NCBI RefSeq assembly: GCF_004119455.1
Contig: NZ_NRQT01000002.1
Coordinates: forward strand, 193,501 to 257,500
DNA length: 64,000 bases
Direction: 5' to 3'
DNA from: Chryseobacterium sp. CH25
Lineage (GTDB): Bacteria; Bacteroidota; Bacteroidia; Flavobacteriales; Weeksellaceae
Positions 1 to 8,900 of this stretch are shown piece after piece; the first letter of the stretch is position 1, and the number at the start of each line of letters is the position of its first letter. The notes under the pieces were generated by a model. That model had not been told where the DNA came from, did no database searches, and was given only the letters and a program-made list of their open reading frames with translations. The translations under genes and the position numbers were made by a program.

Positions 1-34
1 ATAGAAAAAAAAGTTAAAAAAAGTTTATAAAATA

Positions 35-66
35 TTTGAGAATTCAAAAAAACCGTTCTATATTTG
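35..66 (+). promoter_or_regulatory. Promoter of the first tRNA cluster
   Basis: A TTTG (35-38) and a TATATTTG (59-66) match the Bacteroidota sigma-A consensus (-33 TTTG, -7 TAnnTTTG) with a 20-base spacer. It lies about 50 bases before the first tRNA-Thr. Confidence 0.6.
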
Positions 67-115
67 CACTCGCAAAAAGGGAACAGCGTTCTTTTGAATT
101 CTTTGTTATTTAAAT

Positions 116-189
116 GCTTCCATAGCTCAGTTGGCCAGAGCACGTGATTTGTAATCTCGGGGTCGTGGGTTCGAATCCCTCTGGAAGCT
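116..189 (+). tRNA. tRNA-Thr (anticodon TGT), copy 1
   Basis: A 74-nt cloverleaf: acceptor GCTTCCA pairs with TGGAAGC, the anticodon loop reads TTTGTAA (TGT) and the T arm contains GGTTCGAATCC. No CCA is encoded. It is identical to the copy 422 bp downstream. Confidence 0.95.
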
Positions 190-209
190 CAATTTAAAAT
201 AAAATATCT

Positions 210-290
210 GGGGAGATTCCAGAGTGGCTAAATGGGACTGACTGTAACTCAGTTGCTTCGGCTTCGTAGGTTCGAATCCTGCTCTCCCCA
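210..290 (+). tRNA. tRNA-Tyr (anticodon GTA), copy 1
   Basis: An 81-nt class II tRNA with acceptor GGGGAGA / TCTCCCC, anticodon GTA in the ACTGTAACT loop and a long variable arm (GTTGCTTCGGC). It is repeated exactly 422 bp downstream. Confidence 0.95.
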
Positions 291-310
291 CTATATTTTT
301 TTAAAAAAAG

Positions 311-342
311 TTTGCAGGATTAAAAAATAATTCTTAGTTTTG
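311..342 (+). promoter_or_regulatory. Internal promoter before tRNA-Gly copy 1
   Basis: TTTG (311-314), a 20-base spacer and TAGTTTTG (335-342) sit between tRNA-Tyr and tRNA-Gly, 35 bases before the latter. The same arrangement recurs at 733-764 in the duplicated unit, so tRNA-Gly can be transcribed separately from Thr-Tyr. Confidence 0.6.
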
Positions 343-376
343 CACAGCGTTTACCAATGGTTTTGTAAACAAAATC

Positions 377-449
377 GCGGAAGTAGCTCAGTTGGTAGAG
401 CGTCAGCCTTCCAAGCTGAATGTCGCGGGTTCGACCCCCGTCTTCCGCT
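377..449 (+). tRNA. tRNA-Gly (anticodon TCC), copy 1
   Basis: A 73-nt cloverleaf with acceptor GCGGAAG / CTTCCGC, anticodon TCC in the CTTCCAA loop and T arm GGTTCGACCC. An identical copy starts at 799. Confidence 0.95.
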
Positions 450-453
450 CAAC

Positions 454-482
454 AAAAATCAATATTTAAATTGATTTTTTTA
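454..482 (+). terminator. Rho-independent terminator after tRNA-Gly copy 1
   Basis: The inverted repeat AAAAATCAAT / ATTGATTTTT is followed by a T run, five bases after the tRNA. It would end the first Thr-Tyr-Gly unit. Confidence 0.6.
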
Positions 483-537
483 ACACTGAAATGTGTAGAG
501 TAGAGTTTCTCGATCAATTTCAGTCTATTTATTAAAT

Positions 538-611
538 GCTTCCATAGCTCAGTTGGCCAGAGCACGTGATTTGTAATCTCGGGGTCGTGGGTTCGAATCC
601 CTCTGGAAGCT
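538..611 (+). tRNA. tRNA-Thr (anticodon TGT), copy 2
   Basis: Identical in sequence to the tRNA at 116-189 and offset by exactly 422 bp. It is the first gene of the second Thr-Tyr-Gly unit. Confidence 0.95.
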
Positions 612-631
612 CAATTTAATATAAAATATCT

Positions 632-712
632 GGGGAGATTCCAGAGTGGCTAAATGGGACTGACTGTAACTCAGTTGCTTCGGCTTCGTAGGTTCGAATC
701 CTGCTCTCCCCA
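632..712 (+). tRNA. tRNA-Tyr (anticodon GTA), copy 2
   Basis: Same 81-nt class II tRNA as at 210-290, offset by 422 bp. The 20-base spacer to tRNA-Thr is also almost identical to that in copy 1. Confidence 0.95.
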
Positions 713-732
713 CATTTTATATTAGAAAAAAG

Positions 733-764
733 TTTGCAGAATTAAAAATTAATTCTTAGTTTTG
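733..764 (+). promoter_or_regulatory. Internal promoter before tRNA-Gly copy 2
   Basis: TTTG (733-736), a 20-base spacer and TAGTTTTG (757-764). It corresponds base for base in position to the promoter at 311-342, offset by 422. The surrounding spacer has drifted, but both promoter hexamers are kept. Confidence 0.6.
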
Positions 765-798
765 CAAAGCGTTTACCAATAATTTTGGAAACAAAATT

Positions 799-871
799 GC
801 GGAAGTAGCTCAGTTGGTAGAGCGTCAGCCTTCCAAGCTGAATGTCGCGGGTTCGACCCCCGTCTTCCGCT
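799..871 (+). tRNA. tRNA-Gly (anticodon TCC), copy 2
   Basis: Identical to the tRNA at 377-449, offset by 422 bp. It closes the second duplicated unit. Confidence 0.95.
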
Positions 872-875
872 CAAT

Positions 876-904
876 AAAATCACGCTATTCAGTGTGATTT
901 TTTT
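876..904 (+). terminator. Weak terminator after tRNA-Gly copy 2
   Basis: The inverted repeat AAAATCAC / GTGATTTT is followed by Ts. It occupies the same place as the terminator at 454-482 but has a different stem, so the two units diverge outside the tRNAs. Read-through into tRNA-Thr(GGT) remains possible. Confidence 0.45.
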
Positions 905-911
905 AATTAAT

Positions 912-983
912 GCCGACTTAGCTCAGCGGTAGAGTGCTTCCTTGGTAAGGAAGAGGTCACGGGTTCAAGTCCCGTAGTTGGCT
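912..983 (+). tRNA. tRNA-Thr (anticodon GGT)
   Basis: A 72-nt cloverleaf: acceptor GCCGACT / AGTTGGC with one G-U pair, anticodon GGT in the TTGGTAA loop, T arm GGTTCAAGTCC. In E. coli the equivalent gene (thrT) lies directly before tufB; here 8.3 kb of metal-efflux genes separate it from tuf. Confidence 0.95.
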
Positions 984-991
984 CTCGAATC

Positions 992-1018
992 TCCCGAATC
1001 TCTTCGGGAATTTTTTTT
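992..1018 (+). terminator. Rho-independent terminator closing the tRNA cluster
   Basis: Stem TCCCGAA / TTCGGGA with loop TCTC, followed by eight Ts. It starts nine bases after tRNA-Thr(GGT). Confidence 0.85.
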
Positions 1019-1325
1019 GCCCAAAAGTTCAAATACTATCAACGGATAATGCTATTGATTTTCAAAAAATGATTCAATATTGTACAGAACAATCCGTAAT
1101 ATACATCTCCTAATTTTACAATAATATAAAGTTGATAGAGAAAAATAGTTATACAACTGTTTAAAAAATGATGAGACGGATTCTGTTTTGAATGCACAGA
1201 TTATAAAATCAAGTTCTGAATTTTCATAACTCGAAAATTGTTTAGCTTCATATTATTCTCAACTTTTATTTCCAATCCATAATCAGCATGAAAATTTTCG
1301 CTAAATTCGTGTAAAATAATTTTTG
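1019..1325. other. Non-coding stretch before the two-component genes
   Basis: AT-rich, with no ORF, tRNA or hairpin that I can support. It must hold the promoter of the response regulator gene, but no clear TAnnTTTG element is visible close to the start. The TTTAAG array found before the efflux operon is not repeated here. Confidence 0.4.
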
Positions 1326-2005
1326 ATGAATATTCTTTTATTAGAAGACGATCTCATTCTTTCTGCGGAGCTTTGCCGATTTTTAGAGTCTAATAATTTT
1401 ACCTGCGATAAAATTTATGATGGGGAAACTTTTCTTCGCCAGATTAAGAATAATTCCTATGATCTTTATCTACTAGACATTAATGTTCCCAAAATAAATG
1501 GGTTGGATGTTTGTCAGACTATTCGTTCTTTTGATAAAAGTACCCCAATCATTATCATCTCAGCTTATGGAGATATTTCTGATAAAAAAGATGCATTTAC
1601 CCGTTTGGCTGATGATTACTTGGTAAAGCCGTTCCAGTTTGAGGAGCTTCTTTTAAGGATCAATTCCCTGTTAAGAAGAAAAATGCCATCAGATACTTCC
1701 GATCAGGATATTATCAGAGTAGACGACCTTATCATCAATAAAACAGAGCAGAAGGTATATCGTGGTGGAAATGAAATAACCCTTACTTTAAAAGAATTCC
1801 AGCTATTGGTTTATCTGGCAGAAGCGCAAGGGAGAACTGTTTCTAAGCAGCAGATCACAGAACATGTGTGGGAGCATAATTTTAATACCAATACCAATAC
1901 AGTAGAGGTGTACATTAATTTCTTAAGAAAAAGATCGATAAAGATTTTAAAATAAAACTTATCCATACCCGTTCCGGTTTCGGATATTACCTAAGCCCAT
2001 TATAA
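1326..2005 (+). pseudogene. OmpR-family response regulator, frameshifted in its C-terminal wing
   Basis: The receiver domain (residues 1-115) has an acidic pocket E7/D8/D9, phospho-acceptor D51 in LLDINVPK and the conserved LVKPF lysine. A winged-helix DNA-binding domain follows. The uninterrupted frame stops at 1955 after YINFLRKRSIKILK. Reading one base back at the A5 run 1928-1932 restores the usual family ending (FLRKKIDKDFK... then IHTRSGFGYYL), with a stop at 2003-2005 that abuts the kinase ATG at 2006. So the wing hairpin is lost through one missing A. ATG 1326 is preferred over the TTG at 1323. The gene and its kinase precede a metal RND operon, so it is probably a CusR/CzcR-type regulator. 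A sequencing deletion is the likeliest cause; -1 slippage on AAA is an alternative. Confidence 0.88.
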
Positions 2006-3370
2006 ATGTCTTTAAAAAGAAAGATAGCTTTAACGATCAGTATAGCCTTTTCATTGCTTTTTGGAATGGTAATGGCGGTTATTTATCTATCTTTTAATGA
2101 TTTTAGAAGGGATGAATTTAAAGAAAGGTTCAGACAGAGGCTGGAGTTTACTACTCATTTTATTTCCAAGTCTAAAGATTTTGAAGAAGAAGCACCTATC
2201 TTTTTCAATGAAAATTCAGATAATATTCTTTTGAATGAAAAGATTTTAATTTTCAACGAACAGAAAGAATTAATTTACAGTACAATTAAAGACCGGAATG
2301 TTACCTGGGACAGCGCGATGCTTAAGGAGCTGGATAAAAAAAAGATTATTTACACTGAAAAGACAGTTCCTGAAATCTATGCAGCACTGAGAAACATTAA
2401 TGGAGAAAATTATTATATTCTTACCAGTGCTTTTGATACCAACGGAAAATCAAAGCTAGGCTTTCTGAAATATCTTTTAATTGCGGCCTATGCTATGAGC
2501 ACACTTCTAATAGGCTTTTTCAGTTATTATTTTGTAGAGAAATTTCTTCGTCCTCTGGAAGATTTGAATAAGGAAATTTCAGAAGTAACGGCCCATAAAC
2601 TTACCACTCAGATTCCTGTACAGGAGTCTGATGATGAAGTAAATGTTCTTGCAAAATCGTTCAACACGATGATTGTTCGACTTAATGATGTGTTTCAGTC
2701 CCAAAAAGATTTTACAGCAAGTGCGTCTCACGAAATAAGAACTCCTATTACAAGAATGGCTTTTCAATTGGAGAACCTGATTAAATTTGAAGAACACTCT
2801 CCAAAAACACTGTCTTCATTACAGCAAATTCAGCGTGATGTTTATCAATTGTCAGATCTGACGAATTCGTTGTTGTTACTTACAAAATTTGATAAAGAAA
2901 ATATTCAGAGCATTTATGAAGATGTGAGAATAGATGAAGTAATTTTTGAAGCCTTTGAAGGAGTGGAAAAAAGTTATCCTGAATTAAAGCTGGATTTTCT
3001 CATTACCGAAGAAATTTCAGAGAATGCTTTTCTTACCATTAGTGGAATCCATTCATTACTGGTGATTGTCTTTATTAATTTATTTAAAAATGCCGCTATA
3101 TATTCTGATAATACAGAAGTAAAAGTTCTGATAACAGAAACTAACACGAATCTTAGTGTTGATGTTATTTCTCACGGTAATACTATTCCTGAGGAAGAAC
3201 AGGCGAAACTATTTGAAGCTTTTACAAGAGGAAATAATGCCCAGAATATTTCAGGTTCCGGTTTAGGACTTAGAATTGTTAAAAGGATTCTTGAATATCA
3301 TGATGCAGAAATTATGTATTGTTCTCCTGAAGAAGAGATCAATAAATTTACTATGATTTTTAAAAAATAG
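2006..3370 (+). CDS. Sensor histidine kinase (CusS/CzcS-like)
   Basis: A 454-residue inner-membrane kinase that should phosphorylate the adjacent response regulator. It has a transmembrane helix at about residues 8-29, a sensor loop of about 125 residues in the periplasm, and a second helix near 155-177. A HAMP-like linker precedes the HisKA domain, with phospho-accepting H242 in SHEIRTP. The HATPase domain has an N box (NLFKNAAIYS) and the G box SGSGLGLRIV. Its ATG follows the restored stop of the regulator without a gap, so the two are translationally coupled. The position before an RND efflux operon suggests that it senses a metal ion or envelope stress. The ligand cannot be read from the sequence, and no His/Met-rich metal motif is obvious in the sensor loop. 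Confidence 0.92.
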   Translation: MSLKRKIALTISIAFSLLFGMVMAVIYLSFNDFRRDEFKERFRQRLEFTTHFISKSKDFEEEAPIFFNENSDNILLNEKILIFNEQKELIYSTIKDRNVTWDSAMLKELDKKKIIYTEKTVPEIYAALRNINGENYYILTSAFDTNGKSKLGFLKYLLIAAYAMSTLLIGFFSYYFVEKFLRPLEDLNKEISEVTAHKLTTQIPVQESDDEVNVLAKSFNTMIVRLNDVFQSQKDFTASASHEIRTPITRMAFQLENLIKFEEHSPKTLSSLQQIQRDVYQLSDLTNSLLLLTKFDKENIQSIYEDVRIDEVIFEAFEGVEKSYPELKLDFLITEEISENAFLTISGIHSLLVIVFINLFKNAAIYSDNTEVKVLITETNTNLSVDVISHGNTIPEEEQAKLFEAFTRGNNAQNISGSGLGLRIVKRILEYHDAEIMYCSPEEEINKFTMIFKK

Positions 3371-3504
3371 ATTTTAAGAATTATTTCTTTCACAATAACG
3401 GCTACAAGTTTTGTTAAACTTTTGATTAAATTTCAGTGGAAAATTCAAACATTGGAGATAAATTTTAATTTTTAGGCTTCAATAATCTTACCTGAAATAG
3501 CCTG

Positions 3505-3554
3505 TTTAAGCCGATTTTAATATTTTTTTAAGCCTCATTTAAGTTTCTTTTAAG
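3505..3554 (+). promoter_or_regulatory. Five TTTAAG boxes at exact 11-bp spacing (response-regulator binding array)
   Basis: TTTAAG at 3505, TTTAAT at 3516, and TTTAAG at 3527, 3538 and 3549. Each step is exactly 11 bp, so all boxes face the same side of the helix. The array ends 10 bases before a CAATTTTG (3565-3572) that resembles a -7 element, so the last boxes cover the -33 region. OmpR/PhoB-family regulators bind tandem direct repeats with 11-bp period in this position, and such a regulator is encoded 1.5 kb upstream. Binding is inferred. Confidence 0.75.
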
Positions 3555-3564
3555 CACATCCGAG

Positions 3565-3572
3565 CAATTTTG
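3565..3572 (+). promoter_or_regulatory. Probable -7 element of the RND efflux operon
   Basis: CAATTTTG differs from TAnnTTTG at one base. It sits 19 bases before the start of the outer-membrane factor gene and just after the TTTAAG array. There is no TTTG at -33, which would suit an activator-dependent promoter. Confidence 0.5.
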
Positions 3573-3590
3573 TAATTTAAAAAGAAAATA

Positions 3591-4832
3591 ATGAACAGAA
3601 TTGCAGTGCTGTGCCTGGCCGTTTCCTCATTCATGGCGGCACAACAGCAAATGTCTCTTTTGGATTGTGAAGAAGCTTTCCAGAAGAACAATCTTCAGCT
3701 GCTCGCCGAACAGTACAACATCAATATGGCTGATGCTGATATTTTGCAGGCCAAAATCTGGGAGTTACCACAATTGAGCGGACAGTTTAATGCTTACAAC
3801 CCCCAGGATAAAAAGTTTTTTGATGTAGGACATTCAAAAGGAGCAGGGATTACCCAATTAATTTACATGGGTGGTAAAAAGAAAAATGAAATTGCTTTTG
3901 CTAAATCCAACAAAGAACTTGCCCAACTTCAGTTTTCCCAACTTCTTGTTGATCTGAGGGCTCAGCTTCGTACTACTTATTTTAATCTTTACTATGAAAA
4001 GCTAAAGCTTGAAAATACAGATAAGCAATTAGGATATATGAATGATCTGCTAAGTGCCTATCGTGTACAGTCTGCTAAAGGAAATGTTTCCCTTAAAGAT
4101 GCGGTAAGACTGCAAAGCTTAGTAATTCAACTTAATCATGATAAGCTTGAGATCAACAAAAATATCCTTGGCTTTGAGCAGAATTTAAAAGTTCTTACCG
4201 GAATTTCAGAGGATATAGAGCCTCTAATGCCTGAATCCGAAGCTAAAGAAGCATTGGCTATCCAACCTTTTGGAGATGAAGAAGAACTTAAAAGTAAAGC
4301 CCTGGAAAATAATGCAGATTATCGATATAACTTAAAATTAATTGATAACAGTAAACTGTATGCTCAATGGCAGAAATCATTAAACGTACCAGATCTTAAT
4401 GTTGGAGCAGCATGGGATCAGGCAGGGGGAACTTTCAATAATGAAGCCAATCTGACCCTAGGAATTCCTTTACCATTATGGAGAGTAAATCAGGGAAATG
4501 TGGAAAAAGCCAATTATGCGATTCAACAGAATCAGAAAAATGCAGATTTTCAGAAACTGACCCTTGAGACGAAGGTACAGGCAGCCTATAAAACCTGGAA
4601 AGCACAATATGATCAGCTTGCGGATATTAAAACAACTGATCTTCAGAATATGGATCTCGTCTATAACGGAATGATGACCAATTTTAGAAAAGGAAACGTG
4701 AACCTTATTGAATTTACTGATTTCATGGATAGCTACCGGGAAACAGCACTTCAAATTTATGATATGAAGAATGAAATCATGCAGGCGGCAGAACAACTTA
4801 ACCAATTAGTACAAACGAAAATCTTCTATTAA
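3591..4832 (+). CDS. TolC/CusC-family outer-membrane efflux protein
   Basis: A 413-residue protein with a Sec signal peptide (cleavage near AAQQQ, about residue 17) and two long helical repeats typical of outer-membrane factors (OEP domains, about residues 25-205 and 230-410). It forms the trimeric outer-membrane duct of a tripartite efflux pump. It has no lipobox, unlike many CusC proteins. It is first in an operon with the membrane-fusion protein (3-nt gap) and the RND pump, behind the TTTAAG array. Being coupled to a CzcA-type pump makes metal export its likely role. Confidence 0.9.
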   Translation: MNRIAVLCLAVSSFMAAQQQMSLLDCEEAFQKNNLQLLAEQYNINMADADILQAKIWELPQLSGQFNAYNPQDKKFFDVGHSKGAGITQLIYMGGKKKNEIAFAKSNKELAQLQFSQLLVDLRAQLRTTYFNLYYEKLKLENTDKQLGYMNDLLSAYRVQSAKGNVSLKDAVRLQSLVIQLNHDKLEINKNILGFEQNLKVLTGISEDIEPLMPESEAKEALAIQPFGDEEELKSKALENNADYRYNLKLIDNSKLYAQWQKSLNVPDLNVGAAWDQAGGTFNNEANLTLGIPLPLWRVNQGNVEKANYAIQQNQKNADFQKLTLETKVQAAYKTWKAQYDQLADIKTTDLQNMDLVYNGMMTNFRKGNVNLIEFTDFMDSYRETALQIYDMKNEIMQAAEQLNQLVQTKIFY

Positions 4833-4835
4833 ACG

Positions 4836-5921
4836 ATGAAAACTTATATTATCCCAGTATTGATGATCTTATCATTGATGGCCTGCTCAAAAAAAGAGGA
4901 AGAAAAGACAAATCAGGCAAAAAAAGGTTTTGAACTCAGTAACACCATGCTGAATTCAATTTCTCTGGCAAAAGCTGAAGTAAAGAATATAGAAGATGAA
5001 TATAGCTTTTACGGAAAGATCTCTGCAGACAAAAACAGCTATATTGATGTTTACCCTTTGGTAGGAGGAAATGTAATGAGTGTAAATGTGGAACTTGGAG
5101 ATTACGTGAGAAAAGGACAGGTTTTGGCTACTATCAGAAGTACCGAGCTGGCCGAAATTCAAAAAGATGTGAGCGATTCTAAAACAGATCTTGTAGTCGC
5201 AAAAAATAATCTTAGAGTTGCCAAAGAACTTTATGAAGGAAAATTGAATACGGAAAGAGATGTGCTGGAAGCAAAAAGTCAGTTACAGAAAGCCGAAGAT
5301 CAGTTACAGAGAGCTACAGCGGTAAGTACTGTTTATAATGTGAAATCAGGGAATATATACAGTGTGGTAGCCCCTATTAACGGATATATTGTTCAGAAAA
5401 GTATCAATAAAGATATGCAGCTGAGAAGTGACCGAAGCGAAAATATTTTCGATGTTGCCAATACCACCAATGTATGGGCGATCATGAACGTAAATGAATC
5501 GGATATTGAAAAAATCAGCCTGGGAATGAGAGCTCAGGTGTCTACACTTTCTTATCCGGATAAGGTTTTTGATGGGAAAATTGATAAGATATTTAAAATC
5601 ATTGATCCGCAAACCAATGCCATGCAGGCAAGAGTCGTCCTGGATAATGCCAACGGATTACTGATTCCGGATAGTAAAGCAACCATAAAAGTTTCTAGCC
5701 TGGAAAGCAATACAATGCTGACTGTTCCATCCAAAGCCGTAATTTTTGACGATAACAAAAGTTTTGTAGTGGTTTTTAAATCCAGAACCGACGTAAAAGT
5801 AAGAGAAGTAAAAGTACAGAAACAGGTAGGCGATATCACTTACATTGTGGATGGTCTTAAAGAAGGAGAAGAAGTAATTACGAACAATCAGCTGCTGATA
5901 TACCGTTCTCTGAACAGTTAA
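4836..5921 (+). CDS. RND membrane-fusion lipoprotein (CzcB/CusB-like)
   Basis: A 361-residue periplasmic adaptor. Its signal peptide ends in the lipobox LMAC (Cys17), so it should be anchored in the inner membrane by lipid. A barrel-sandwich (lipoyl-like) half follows (GGNVMSVNVELGDYVRKGQVL), then a helical hairpin (about residues 105-160), the second lipoyl half (VVAPINGYIVQK) and beta-barrel domains. It starts 3 nt after the outer-membrane factor gene and links that protein to the pump at 5983. No N-terminal His- or Met-rich metal-binding extension is present. Confidence 0.9.
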   Translation: MKTYIIPVLMILSLMACSKKEEEKTNQAKKGFELSNTMLNSISLAKAEVKNIEDEYSFYGKISADKNSYIDVYPLVGGNVMSVNVELGDYVRKGQVLATIRSTELAEIQKDVSDSKTDLVVAKNNLRVAKELYEGKLNTERDVLEAKSQLQKAEDQLQRATAVSTVYNVKSGNIYSVVAPINGYIVQKSINKDMQLRSDRSENIFDVANTTNVWAIMNVNESDIEKISLGMRAQVSTLSYPDKVFDGKIDKIFKIIDPQTNAMQARVVLDNANGLLIPDSKATIKVSSLESNTMLTVPSKAVIFDDNKSFVVVFKSRTDVKVREVKVQKQVGDITYIVDGLKEGEEVITNNQLLIYRSLNS

Positions 5922-5982
5922 AACTGTAATGATTTAAAATAAATTCTTTCAACGACTTTTTTAGGTCATTAATGCATCTATC

Positions 5983-8900
5983 ATGAATAAATTCATTAAA
6001 AATATAATCGCTTTTTCACTCAAGAATAAAGCATTTACATTTATCTGGGTGGCTATTTTAGCCATAGCCGGCTTTATAAGTTTCAAAAATATGCCTATTG
6101 AAGCTTTTCCGGACGTTACCAATACTCAGATTGTCATCATTACCCAATGGAATGGGCGTAGTGCAGAAGAAGTAGAACGTTTTGTGACTACTCCCATAGA
6201 ATTGGCAATGAGCCCGGTTCAGAAGAAAACCAGTGTGAGAAGTACCACAATGTTTGGACTTTCCATTGTTAAAATTCTGTTTGATGATGGGGTGGATGAT
6301 ACTTTTGCCAGAAATCAGGTCAATAACCAATTAAGAACCATTAGCCTTCCTGACGAGGTAGACCCTGAAGTGCAGCCACCCTACGGGCCAACCGGAGAAA
6401 TTTTCAGATATACACTGGAAAGTAAAACAAAAGATTCCCGTAAACTGCTGACGCTGCAAAACTGGGTGATAGACCGTGCTCTAAGAGGTGTTCCCGGAGT
6501 TGCGGATATTAACGTTTTCGGTGGACAGGATAAAGTATTTGAACTAAGTATCGATCCTAGAGCGCTGGATAAATATAATCTGACACCACTTCAGGTATAT
6601 GATGCGGTTACCAAGAGTAACCTGAATGTTGGCGGAGACGTTATTGAAAAAAATGGACAGGCTTATGTGGTACGAGGAATAGGTTTGGTGAAATCTATTA
6701 CAGATATCGGAAATATTACCATTCAGAATGACAGCGGAAATCCGGTCCTGGTAAAAAATGTAGCAGAAGTTCACGAAAGCTCCATGCCTAGAGTAGGGCA
6801 GGCGGCCTTAAATAAACATGATGACACCGTAGAAGGTATTGTGGTGATGAGAAAAGGAGAGAACCCGAGAGAAGTTTTGGTTGGCGTAAAAGCTAAAATT
6901 AAAGAACTGAACGAAAAGATCCTTCCGAAAGACGTAAAAATGGTGACTTTCTATGACAGGGATAACCTGATGGATTTCACTACCCACACCGTAATGCATA
7001 ACCTGATTGAAGGAATTGTATTGGTAACTGTGATCGTTTTGATCTTTATGGCGGACTGGAGAACGACTTTAATCGTTTCCATCATTATTCCTTTATCCTT
7101 ACTATTTGCCTTTTTATGTTTAAAATTAGCAGGGATGAGTGCGAATTTACTTTCTCTGGGAGCAGTTGACTTCGGGATTATCATTGACGGAGCCGTCGTC
7201 ATGGTGGAAGGCCTCTTTGTAATGCTCGACCACAAAGCACATAAATATGGAATGGAGAAATTCAACAAACTGGCAAAGGGAGGATGGATTAAACAAACCG
7301 GAACGGGACTTGGAAAAGCAATTTTCTTCTCCAAGCTGATAATCATTACTTCATTAATTCCGATCTTCTCATTCCAGAAAGTGGAAGGAAAAATGTTCTC
7401 TCCTTTAGCCTTTACTTTAGGATTTGCATTAATGGGAGCATTGATATTTACATTAACGCTGGTTCCTGTTCTTTCCCATATTCTATTAAATAAAAATGTA
7501 AGAGAAAAAAATAACCCATTTGTTAATTTTTGGGACAGAATTGTATTAAAAGGGTTCAACGTAACCTTTAAACATAAAAAAATGAGTATGATTGTGGCCA
7601 TCTCATTCCTTGCGTTGACACTATTCTCTGGTAAATTCCTTGGGACAGAATTTTTGCCACAGCTTAATGAAGGTTCACTTTGGATCACTGCAGAAATGCC
7701 AATGAGTTCATCATTAAAAGAATCTTTAAAAACAGCAGATCTTCTCAAAAAAGACATTATGAGCTTCTCTGAAGTAACAGATGTTCTGGCACAGACAGGA
7801 AGAAGTAATGATGGTACTGACCCGAATGGATTCGGATTTGTGCAGTTTGCTGTAAACCTTAAGCCAAGGGAAGAATGGAAACGGAAGATTACCTACGATG
7901 AACTGATTAATGAAATCGATCAAAAGCTGAGAAGTTATCAGGGAATTACCTTCAACTACTCACAGCCGATTTCAGATAACGTGGCAGAAGCCGTAGCCGG
8001 TTTTAAAGCAGAAAACGGAATCAAAATCTATGGAGATAATTTAGAAACCCTGGATAAATTAGCGCACGAGGTCTTATCAAAGATTAAAGATGTTGAAGGA
8101 GTAAAAGATCCTGGTATTATTAAAAATATCGGTCAGCCTGAAGTAAGTGTAGTCCTGGACAGAGATAAAATGGCTGCTTACGGAGTAATGCCGGCTGATG
8201 CACAGGCTGTATTGGAAATGGCCTTTGGTGGAAAAACAGCTTCTGAAATGTTTGATGGAGAGAGGAAATTTCCGATTCGTCTCCGTTATTCACAGGAATA
8301 CAGAACCAATGAAAATGATATTGCAGCTTTGATGGTGCCTACTCAGGATGGAGCAAAAATTCCTTTAAAAGAGATCAGTACCATTGTTAAAGATAACGGA
8401 GCTGCATTTATTTACAGAGATAATATCAAAAGATATATTGGAGTAAAATTCTCAATCCGTGACCGTGATTTGGGAAGTACCATTGCCGATGCTCAGAAAA
8501 AAGTAGCTACTATTGAATTTCCGGATGGATATTCTGTAGGCTGGACAGGGCAGTTTGAAAACCAACAGCGTGCTTCACACAGATTGGCTCAGGTAGTTCC
8601 GGTGAGTATTCTGATGATCTTTTTCCTTCTGTTTATCCTGTTTGGAAATATGAAAGACTCTCTTCTTGTACTGGCGAATGTTCCGTTTGCATTAATTGGA
8701 GGTATTATTGCCTTACATGTTACCGGAATCAATTTCGGAATTTCTGCAGGAGTAGGTATGATTGCTCTTCTGGGAATCTGTATACAGAATGGAGTTATCC
8801 TTATTACAGAATTTCATCAGAATGTTAAAAACGGCCTGGATATAGACAATGCCATATTAAGCGGAGTGAAGTCCAGAACAAGACCTGTTATTATGACTGC

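Noticed and set aside
1928..1934. Programmed -1 frameshift in the response regulator
   Set aside because: The full A AAA AAG heptamer is not present (only five As), no stimulatory structure is apparent, and four other homopolymer deletions in the window favour sequencing error. Kept only as a minor alternative.
6951..7757. A 268-codon frame on the minus strand inside the RND pump gene
   Set aside because: It is the reverse-strand shadow of a well-supported CzcA gene, with no domain of its own.
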